Assembly: GCA_033398695.1 (NCBI GenBank)
Contig: CM065816.1
Span: 128,561,358-128,625,357 of the forward strand
Origin: Orobanche coerulescens
Lineage: Eukaryota; Streptophyta; Magnoliopsida; Lamiales; Orobanchaceae
Reading direction: 5' to 3'
DNA length: 64,000 nt
The notes below the pieces were generated by a model, which saw nothing but the letters and a program-made list of their open reading frames with translations, searched no databases and was not told the DNA's origin. A program made the translations under genes and the position numbers. Positions 56,261-64,000 of the stretch are shown here, in pieces. Position 1 is the first letter of the stretch. Each line of letters starts with the position of its first letter.

Positions 56261-56960
56261 CAGGTGCGTAATCGAGCCACTCAGTCAGCGTCGTTCAAGA
56301 CGACAGGAGCTAAAGGCGGAGCCAAGAGCTATCAGACGGGAGCGTCCGGTTCGGCGGCCGGCAAGCCCCGAATTTATGAGATGAAGAAGACCGATGATCC
56401 TGAGGCCCGAATGATCTCAGATACACTCGAAATTCTATCTCAACCTGTGTGTACCCTTTTCGATACTGGTGCATCTCATTCATTCATTTCCGAGTCATGT
56501 TTGAGTAGACTACGCCTGGGAAGTGCTATTAGTTGTGAGCCTTATGTCATTGGCCTACCTGATGGTAGACGAATTGTCGGAAGTCGTGAGATTCAGAATT
56601 GTCCGATTCGGGCCATGGTCGTATATGGCGGCGGACCTAATCGTAGTAGATTTGCCGAGGGACGACGTCATCTTGGGTATTGATTGGATGGATCGTCACG
56701 ATGCCATCATTAGTGTCCGAAAGCGTTTGGTCACTATCATTTCAGACGATGGAGTTGAATGTGTGTTTCAGGGAGGTAATCCCGACTGTTAGAAAGTCAT
56801 TAATTTGATGAAAGCGGTAAGATTACTCAATCGGGGATGTGTCGGTTATTGGTGCTATATGGCCAAAACCGAAATCATCGATAATGTTAATGGATATTCC
56901 GGTGGTGAGGGAATATGCCGATGTTTTCCGCACGAGTTACAGTTTGCCTCCACGAGAGGG
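56261..56960 (+). pseudogene. pol: Element C protease region
   Basis: Contains the link RIYEMKKTDDPEARMIS, then the active site LFDTGASHSFISESCLSRL at about 56456-56512 with Asp-Thr-Gly-Ala intact, and DDVILGIDWMDRHDAIISV (56660-56720) in another frame. A stop at 56790 and shifts near 56610 and 56900 break it. The protease would release the mature gag and pol proteins. Confidence 0.8.
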
Positions 56961-58140
56961 ATGTAGAATTCACAATTGAGTTGGAGCACAGTACGTCCCG
57001 ATATCGAAGGCACCGTGCGGATGGCCCCGACCGAAATGCAGGAACTAAAGAACCAACTTGAGGAGTTGTTCGAGAAAGGTTATATCCGACCGAGTGCGTC
57101 TCCGTGGGGAGCACCAGTGTTGTTTGTCAAGAAGAAGGATGGTTCATTCCGCTTATGTATTGATTATCGGGAGTTGAACAGGGTGACGATCAAGAATAAG
57201 TATCCCTTACCCCGTATTGTCGATCTCTTAGATCAACTTCAGGGAGCTTCAGTATTTTCCAAGATCGACTTAAGATCTGGATATCATCGATGGATTCGAG
57301 AGTCGGATATCGCGAGGACGGCGTTTCGAACACGCTATGGTCATTATGAGTTCGTGGTTATGCCGTTCGGATTGACTAATGCACCTGCGGTATTCATGGA
57401 GTTAATGAATCGGGTCTTCATCGACTTTTTGGATCGGTTTGTTGTTGTCTTCATTGATGACATTTTGATTTATTCTCGTGACCGGGAGGAACACGAGTCT
57501 CACCTTCATCTAGTTCTCGACGTGTTGAGGCGAGAACAACTTTATGGGAAGTTTTCCAAATGTGAGTTTTGGATGTCCGAAGTGACGTTTCTCGGACACG
57601 TAATTTCATCAGACGGAGTTCGCGTCGATCCTCAGAAGACGGAGGCTATTCGAGATTGGCTACCTCCGAAGAATGTTAAGGAAATCCGAAGTTTCCTCGG
57701 ATTAGCGGGTTATTATCGGCGATTTGTAGAGGGATTTTCTCGAATCGCTCAACCCTTAACGAACCTTTTGCGGAAGGATAAGAAATACACGTGGTCCGAC
57801 GCGTGTCAACGGAGTTTTGAGGAACTCAAGAGCCGGTTAATGTCAGCACCTGTACTTTCCTTGCCGCAGGGGACGGAAGGATTTGTGGTCTATAGTGATG
57901 CATCCGGACAGGGTCTCGGATGTGTACTCATGCAGAACGGGAAGGTTATTGCCTATGCTTCACGGCAATTGAGACCTTACGAGGTTAATTATCCGACCCA
58001 CGACCTGGAGCTAGCGGTAGTGGTGTTCGCTTTGAAAATTTGGCGTCATTATCTTTATGGCGTTACATCGAATATTCACCGATCATAAGAGCTTAAAGTA
58101 TATATTTACTCGAAGGAGTTAAATATGCGTCGAGACGGTG
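56961..58140 (+). pseudogene. pol: Element C reverse transcriptase and RNase H
   Basis: A frame of 370 codons: [19 protein letters not shown] (57132), [32 protein letters not shown] (57367), [17 protein letters not shown] (57445), the tether [16 protein letters not shown] and RNase [17 protein letters not shown] (57888). Catalytic Asp-Asp is present. Compared with A, a string of several bases near 57285 is altered (YHRWIRES against YHQLRIRES), keeping the frame. The end is lost at about 58070-58140 through indels in the TDHNSLKY region. Confidence 0.88.
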
Positions 58141-59770
58141 GTTGGAGTTAATCAAAGATTATGATATCGAGATCCTTTACCACCGGGCAAGGCGAATGTT
58201 GTCGCCGACGCCTTGAGTCGTAAGTCCGTTCAGAGCGGATGCTTGCCCGTTTAATGATTCGAAGGAGCTTCGGGAATTCCTTAGACCCGAGATCGAGGTC
58301 CAGCTTCAGCGAGTTCAGGCAGCTTTGTATGTTAGAGATTTCATCGTCACTCGAGGAGGAAATCCGAGAGAATCAGGGTTCGGACCCATCATTGTTGCGC
58401 ATCCGTGAGGATGTGGCTCAGGGGAAAGCCCCTGGATTTGTGGTCCACGAGGATGGACTTTTGAGGTTTAAGAATCGGTTGTGCGTACCGGCGATCGAAG
58501 AGTTGAAAAATTCTATTTTGAGAGAAGCTCATGCTACCCCTTATTCTGTTCATCCGGGGTCTAGCAAGATGTACAAGGACTTGAAACAAAATTACTGGTG
58601 GAGTAATATGAAGCGAGAAGTCGCAGAATTTGTTTCGAGATGCTTAACTCACAACAAGTTAAGATTGAACATCGGCGGCCGTAGGTATGCTGAAACCTCT
58701 TCCTATTCCCGAGTGGAAGTGGGAAGACATTTCTATGGATTTCATCACGAGTTTGCCGACGAGTCGTCGTGGCATGAACACGATCTGGGTGATCGTGGAC
58801 CGCTTAACCAAATCAGCTCATTTCCTTGAGATTAAGGATACTTGGGGTCCCGAGAGACTTGCCCAGTTATTCATCAAAGAGATAGTGAGACTGCACGGTA
58901 CTCCTAAAAGTATCGTTTCCGATCGTGACGGACGGTTTGTGTCTCATTTTTGGAAATCAGTTCATCGTGCTATGGGAACTTAGCTTAATCTCAGTACTGC
59001 CTTTCATCCTCAGTCCGACGGACAATCAGAGAGGACGATTCAGACCTTAGAGGACATGTTGAGGGCATGCGTCCTCGATTGGAAAGACGATTGGGAAGCC
59101 CAACTACCATTGATCGAGTTCACGTATAATAATAGTTGGCATGCTTCGATCAAGATGGCACCTTACGAGGCCTTGTATGGTCGTCGTTGTCGATCTCCGT
59201 TGTGTTGGGACGACTTATCAGAATCAATCGGCACCGAGCCCGATATGCTTATAGCCGCCCGTGAGAAGGTAGCTTTGATCAGGAGTCGTTTGTTGACCGC
59301 TCGAGTCGGCCGAAATCATATGCGAGATAACCGTCGTCGACCATTAGAGTTCGAGACCGGTGACCATGTGTTGGTCAAGGTATCCCCGAGTCGTGGTATC
59401 TTCCGCTTTGGGAAGAGGGAAAGTTAAGTCCGAGATTCATTGGACCGTTTGAGATTTTGGATCGAGTAGGCGAGTTAGCTTATCGATTGGCTTTACCTCG
59501 GCGTTGAGCCGAATTCATAATGTGTTTCATGTCTCTCACCGCGGAAGTATGTTGCCGACCGAGTCACATACTTGATTCGACGAAATCGAGATCGCCGACG
59601 ATCATTCATATGAGGAGCGTCTATACGAGTTTTAGAGCGGCGAATCAAGCTTGAGGAATAAGACGATTCCTTTGGTTAAAATTCAGTGGTCTAGACACGG
59701 AGTCGAAGAGGCTACTTGGGAAACCGAGGATAGTATGCGAGAGAGTTATCCCGAGTTGTTTGACCCTTAG
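58141..59770 (+). pseudogene. pol: Element C integrase and chromodomain
   Basis: Zinc region EAHATPYSVHPGSSKMYKDL (58527) with the second cysteine pair disrupted (CLTHNK where CLTCQQ is expected). Core: IWVIVDRLTKSAHFLEIKDT (58780) with the first Asp, VSDRDGRFVSHFW (58915) with the second, QSDGQSERTIQTLED (59005) with the Glu. A TAG at 58981 and shifts at about 58640, 58690 and 59420 break the frame. The chromodomain end VKIQWSRHGVEEATWETED and MRESYPELFDP (about 59678-59770) is readable. In chromoviruses this domain guides integration to heterochromatin marks. Confidence 0.86.
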
Positions 59771-59785
59771 TTTCAGGGACGAAAC

Positions 59786-59804
59786 TCTTTTAAGGGGGGG
59801 TGTA
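59786..59804 (+). other. Element C polypurine tract
   Basis: CTTTTAAGGGGGGGTGTA leads into the 3' LTR start TGTAATACCCGG at 59805. Confidence 0.8.
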
Positions 59805-62204
59805 TGTAATACCCGGTTGTAACTCAGTAATTATCACTCAGTAATTATCATTCAGTAATTGATGCTCAGTAATCTCATTCATCATTGATCATTTGTCACT
59901 CATATTCAGTCATGGTATTTATCATTCAGAGTAATTGTATCGTGTATCAATCGTCATTCATCACTAATCTGATTGGAGTTTCGTGCCATGTTTATCATCA
60001 TTGTCATTTTCGTTGCGGCTGGCGTGAGGAGTAGCGCACGCTACATACTCCTTTTAGCGTACGCTAATTGGGTATAGGTAGCGCACGCTACCGCTCGGCT
60101 TTAGCGCACGCTAAGGCTACCTTTGCGATCCGTAAGGTCTTGGGTGCGGTGAGAATATTTGTAGCGCCGCCGCGAGTGGTAAGTAGCGCGCTAACGGGTT
60201 GTAGTAGCGCACGCTATATGTGTGGAGTAGCGCGCTAGGGACGGATCGAGTTGAGTCCGGTGGCTCTTTGGATCGCACGATTAATTCATAGCGCACGCTA
60301 TGAGTTATGTTTAGCGTCTGCAATCAATATTATAGCGCACGCTAATCGGTTGTTGTAGCGCACGCTATCGAGGTTAGATCGAGGGCGACGGTTTTACGGA
60401 CTCGATCTTGGGCGTCGAATATTTCGCTAGCGCACGCTAACAATGGATATTAGCGCACACTAGTAGTATGGCCGTAGCGCACGCTACAAATAGGTACGTA
60501 GCGCGCGCTACCGTGTTCGGACGAAGTCTTGGACTACCCAATTTACACGTTAGCGCACGCTATGCACAAGGGCTAGCGCACGCTAACCTGGACTGAGTAT
60601 AAATTGGACAGTTTAGTCAGAGTTCGTCATTTTTCATCTCATTTCATTCCTTCGGTAGTTTTGGGCGATTTCGAGCGATTCGGAGAGGATTCTTCGAGGT
60701 GTAATCATCAATCATCATCTTCAAGCTCATATTTCGGATTGATCATCATTTCATCATCTTCATCACATCGAATCAAAGGTATTAATCTCTTGGATCTAGA
60801 ATTTCGGATTTTTGGGTTTTCCTTCCGATTTCTTCGTGTAAGCTTGGATTATCATTGGAATATGTTAGTTATGGATTATCTAACTTGTATAAACATATTC
60901 CTACGGATTTAATGGTTATTTCGGAATTATTTCAAGAACCCTTGGGGTTGACTTCGGTTAATTGGAGATTTTCCGTTTGATGTTGTTGTAATCATGAGTT
61001 ATGGATTCCTAATGGATTATTGATATCCTTGGAAGTGTTTTGATGATTTGAAATACTCATCTTGGAGTTGGTTTCGATTCATACGAGTTCGGATATTGTT
61101 GTATCGACGTTTGGGTCGGTTATGATCGTATTTGATTCATGTATTGATCGGTTGTTGGTAACTATCATTGTTCAAGGTTGTTCGAGCGACCGACATTTCA
61201 TTTAGGACGTTGTTCGTGGACGGACCTTCATCATCGGTATTGAGTAAGTTAATTCTTACTCGGTTAAAAGGATATTCATTCCTTTTGTCGTTGTTCATTC
61301 ATAATCATAACTTATTCATCATTGTATTAATCGTATCAAAACTCGTCATTGTAAATTAATCACCTCAGTCATAAGGAACGACGATTCCGATCATTTCATT
61401 GAGCTATCATTCATTTCACCATCATTCAATCTTGGTGAGTCATTATTCATTTTCATTGTCACTTTTGTCATATTGTGGCATTAGGGTCATCTTGGCGTGC
61501 GATTGGTATGTGTAGGATTTTCATGTCGGGCACATTATAGTCGTGTGTTGGTTGGTGGCCTCACATTGGGTGTGCACACGAGTCGATTGCTCGTGAGGCG
61601 ATTAGGTACAAGACCACGCGTGTTTGATCGTTGGTGGCTTGTGCACGGACACATTTCCATCCGGACGTAGTGTGGCGCCATTCCTTTGAGCCGTCTTGAT
61701 TAGTCGATTCATATAGCATGTTTGATTGCGTATGTTTGTGAGAATAATTCATAATTTCGGATAGATCATGATTGTGTATTTTCAACCCTTGAGGATTGTT
61801 GTTACGTATGGCGGCCCGTTGGGGGATATTGTTTTTCAGGTCATGGCAAGGCTAAAGCACGGGGAGAGCACGGTGACGGCGAGGAGTCCCAGTGATACTA
61901 GTAGGGGGGCCCCAGTCTGTTCAGTCATTTATTCAGTCAATTGTGTTTCCTTTATTTATTTCGCTGCAGACATTCCGTTTGAATGCTCATTTCATTCAGT
62001 GTTGTGTATTTTATCATCACATAAAATACACATGTATTCTATTTTATCCTGGGTGTGTTGTATAAAACTCCTCGTCGGAGTAATTGATGTGTAATGTGGT
62101 TCGGTACTACATTTACCTGTGTAATTCATTCATTTTCATTCGCCTGGTGGGTCCCAGTCGGGGGTCCACGGCACTGTAATATCCGCCTAGTTTGGGGTGT
62201 TACA
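59805..62204 (+). repeat. Element C 3' LTR (2,400 bp)
   Basis: Mate of 52213-54614. Array at 60031-60590, TATA box at 60597-60607. It differs from the 5' LTR by numerous 1-4 base indels and clustered substitutions. Confidence 0.94.
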
Positions 62205-62209
62205 TTTTG

Positions 62210-63279
62210 AAGGTTGAGAACCTTGAGATTATGATGTATCTATCCCGTATACATGCTTTTCCTATGATTTTATGGATTGGTTTATGCCGTGTTCGGACTT
62301 GTGAGGGTTTGGGTGATTTTCCAACCTCTAGTTGTTTACCCTTGTATTTTCGTGAATCGTAAACGGGTTTTGGGAGTTTCTTCGTGAATCATGAGTATGG
62401 ATTATTGATTATCATATCCCTTACGAATCGTTTAGGTGCCGGAAGCGCGTTCTTGGACCTACCGAACTCATACTCTTTTCCGTTCAATTTCTCGATGTCT
62501 CAAAGGCAAGTATATATTTATGATTGTACGTTCTCGACTTTGAAAGTAAGATATATGAATGGCATGATTGTTTATATCCACTCTGGGGCGGGCCGACAGG
62601 TCCCCTGAAGGTTTCGTTACCTTTGGTGCGATTCCACAGATAATTTGGGTTAACCACTCTGGGGCGGGCCGACGGGTCCCCTGAGGGTGCCGTAGCCTCT
62701 GGTGCGGATCTACGGTTGATCATGTATGTATTGATGTTATGCTATGAGATTTAGTTATTCCGGAATACTGGTCTTGAATTTATGAATTGACGGTTACCTT
62801 TACTTTATTGTCGAGGAGTATTGTGTTTCATACTTGATATACGTGCACTAGCTATTCGACGGCTAACCCCTTTATGGGGGAAATACTTTTTATGTATTTC
62901 AGGTTCCAGGAGAGTAGATACGCAGGTATCGGGTCGGCATGAAGATGATGGGCAAGGGTGATACTGTGTCTTATCTCCGGTTATGTTTTGTGTTCCTCCA
63001 TTCAGTATTGTTGTACTGGAATGGTTATTGAATACTCGAGTATTGTTGGTTTTCAGTCTTCCTTGATGTTCCGGCCTGTGTTGCCGAGGTTTTGATTTTG
63101 TACTGTAATGTATTTGGATACATTAGACATGGTTTGAATACCCTTTGTATCGTCTTTCATTTCATTGTATTTGGACCTTCTCGGTCAAGTTTTATAGTTC
63201 CGCATATGATTAGCCTTGTGGGTCCCACGGTGGGGTTCACGGCACTATAATATACCCTGAATAACTTGGGGGTGTTACA
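62210..63279 (+). repeat. Element B 3' LTR, right part
   Basis: Resumes AAGGTTGAGAACCTTGAGAT after C and ends CTTGGGGGTGTTACA at 63279. Matches 45325-46374 of the 5' LTR. The ORF at 62384-62608 recurs at 45475-45720 and is LTR sequence. Confidence 0.93.
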
Positions 63280-63284
63280 CTGAG

Positions 63285-63368
63285 ATGGACTAATCAAATC
63301 CATATGAATTAATTCAAGAATGCAGCTCGTGGAAATTTCCATTTTTAGTTTAAACAAGCCTCTAGCAT
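63285..63368 (-). pseudogene. pol: Element E integrase N-terminal remnant
   Basis: Minus strand reads LFKLKMEISTSCILELIHMD then LISPS, the lead-in to the copia integrase core that continues at 24876 with HASLTGKLYTL. Directly upstream is the LTR end, so gag, protease, primer site and the first part of integrase are absent. Confidence 0.75.
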
Positions 63369-64000
63369 TGTTAGATTGGTACCGCCACTAGAAGGGGGGT
63401 TGAATAGTGCGGATAAGAGTTTTGAACTCTTTTTGTGCGGAAGCTAAATATCGGAGTAAATGAAATGCGGAAAAGAAAGAACATAAGAAATTGTTCTATA
63501 GGTTCGGCTATTAACAAAGCCTACGTCCCCTACCTAGTTTTATCGACTAGGACTTTTCTAGAAACCTTGAATGCACTTTCTAGTTTAGTGCCAACTCTTA
63601 CAATTTCTTTATTTCTGGGCTCAAGAACAACCTTACTTAAACACTCTTGTTTTTCAGGATACAAGACAACCTCACGATAAATAGCTGCGAGTAGAAAACT
63701 CGACTTTACAAAGGATATTGCTCGTTGATACAAGAATATAGATATAGAAATGATAGAACAATTCTTCTAATATCACAATATGGAATATATATCTCTCGAA
63801 ATGTATGCTTGATATTGCTTGAGTATGCTTGTAAGCTCAAATCAATTGTGTATCTTCCAACACCTTGAATGATGCTATTGATAGCCCTTGAGTTGTATTT
63901 TCCCGTTAGAATAGTAACCTTGTATTACGTACGTTATGTAACAAACTTTACGTACGTAGATGATATTACGTAAGTTACACCTCCTGTGTAACGGCCGTAG
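63369..64000 (-). repeat. Element E 5' LTR, 3' part (runs off the window)
   Basis: On the minus strand it ends CCGCCACTAGA-type sequence followed by GGTACCAATCTAACA at 63369, and carries GACGTAGGCTTTGTTAATAG, a typical copia U5 string. At 63914-64000 are TTACGTACGTAA-type palindromes (AACGTACGTAAT, CTACGTACGTAAAG, AACGGCCGTTAC variants), the same motif set as upstream of ORF2. Confidence 0.72.
63914..64000 (-). promoter_or_regulatory. Palindrome array in the element E LTR (partial)
   Basis: ATTACGTACGTTAT, TTTACGTACGTAGA, ATTACGTAAG and AACGGCCGTAG within 87 bp at the window edge. More copies probably lie to the right. Confidence 0.7.

Larger units (their letters stand above)
52213..62204 (+). 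mobile_element. Element C: Ty3/gypsy chromovirus, sister of A, 9,992 bp
   Basis: LTRs 52213-54614 and 59805-62204, perfect TSD TTTTG (52208-52212 and 62205-62209). Internal: initiator-Met primer site, gag, protease, RT, RNase H, integrase and chromodomain in chromovirus order. Gag, RT and R/U5 are close to element A, but the U3 motif array is that of B. Many small indels break the reading frames. Confidence 0.93.
24877..63279 (+). mobile_element. Element B: Ty3/gypsy chromovirus (Tekay-like), with D and C nested
   Basis: 5' LTR 24877-25087 plus 44587-46374, gag-pol 46581-51236, 3' LTR 51269-52212 plus 62210-63279. Flanking bases CCGAG (24872-24876) and CTGAG (63280-63284) are the TSD, 4 of 5 identical. 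LTRs begin TGTAATACCCGTAC and end GGGGTGTTACA. The polyprotein ends in a chromodomain. D sits in the 5' LTR and C in the 3' LTR. B itself sits in the E integrase. Confidence 0.92.
13453..64000 (-). mobile_element. Element E: copia retrotransposon (Sirevirus-like), the outer host
   Basis: Minus-strand pieces in order: partial 5' LTR (64000-63369), integrase start (63368-63285), integrase core and RT (24876-23598), RT middle (21731-21622), RT palm, RNase H (17013-15960), a promoter-like palindrome array (15872-15667) and a downstream ORF (15524-13607). Copia order IN-RT-RH is clear. Four elements interrupt it: B, L, F and MITE K. H and A lie to its left, so its 3' LTR is off-window. Gag and protease are missing between LTR and integrase. 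The extra ORF after pol resembles the arrangement in Sireviruses. Confidence 0.82.

Noticed and set aside
63369..64000. Start of a new plus-strand LTR element (TGTTAGATTGG)
   Set aside because: Read on the minus strand the sequence has a copia U5 string and ends CTAACA immediately before E integrase sequence, and carries the E palindrome motif. I therefore treat it as the E 5' LTR, although the alternative is not fully excluded.
1..64000. tRNA or rRNA genes
   Set aside because: No cloverleaf with internal A and B box sequence was recognised. The only tRNA-like words are the primer-binding sites next to LTR ends.

Overview
The window is plant nuclear DNA, most likely eudicot, made almost entirely of nested transposable elements. 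The evidence is LTRs with TG..CA ends and 5-bp target-site duplications (TSDs), primer-binding sites for plant initiator-Met and Asp tRNAs, chromodomain Ty3/gypsy pol, Sirevirus-like copia pol, a Mutator-like (MULE) element with long inverted repeats and a hAT-type MITE. I found no host gene. No other kingdom fits.

Layout. Letters are my own labels. A (1-6391, minus): Ty3/gypsy chromovirus, cut by the window edge. H (about 6392-13452, plus): 3' end of a copia element; its 3' LTR holds a MULE (9219-13181). E (13453 to beyond 64000, minus): a copia element that hosts nearly everything else. Its extra downstream ORF (13607-15524) is split by MITE K (13906-14609). Its RT is split by F (17019-21621, gag-only LTR element) and L (21732-23592, solo LTR). 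Its integrase is split by B (24877-63279). B (plus, chromovirus) was hit in its 5' LTR by D (25088-44581, Athila-like) and in its 3' LTR by C (52213-62204, chromovirus related to A). D was then hit by G (32196-42532, relative of F). The deepest path is E>B>D>G, four levels, with TSDs readable at B, D, G, C, F and L, plus K and the MULE.

Most coding regions are decayed. Many in-frame stops look like CAA/CAG/CGA changed to TAA/TAG/TGA. B still carries a full-length gag-pol frame (about 1,550 codons) apart from such stops. D has gag-protease and a Transposase_32-like ORF2 but no RT, RNase H or integrase. F and G have gag only. G also carries a spliced gene on the opposite strand with its own TATA box, coding for a protein resembling the 'putative gypsy type transposon' family (PF04195).

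The main new observation is a shared promoter architecture. In at least six LTR families from both superfamilies, the U3 region just upstream of the TATA box holds a cluster of short CpG-centred palindromes separated by unrelated spacers: TTACGGCCGTAA (A), TAGCGCACGCTA or TAGCGCGCGCTA (B and C), TGTGCCGCGGCACA (D), TTACGTACGTAA (E), GGCGATCGCC (F and G). In D and E the same motif recurs inside the element, upstream of the internal ORF2, where TATA-like sequence and (in D) a 5'-UTR intron point to a second promoter. A and C share an LTR backbone but carry different motifs, so the motif appears to be exchangeable.
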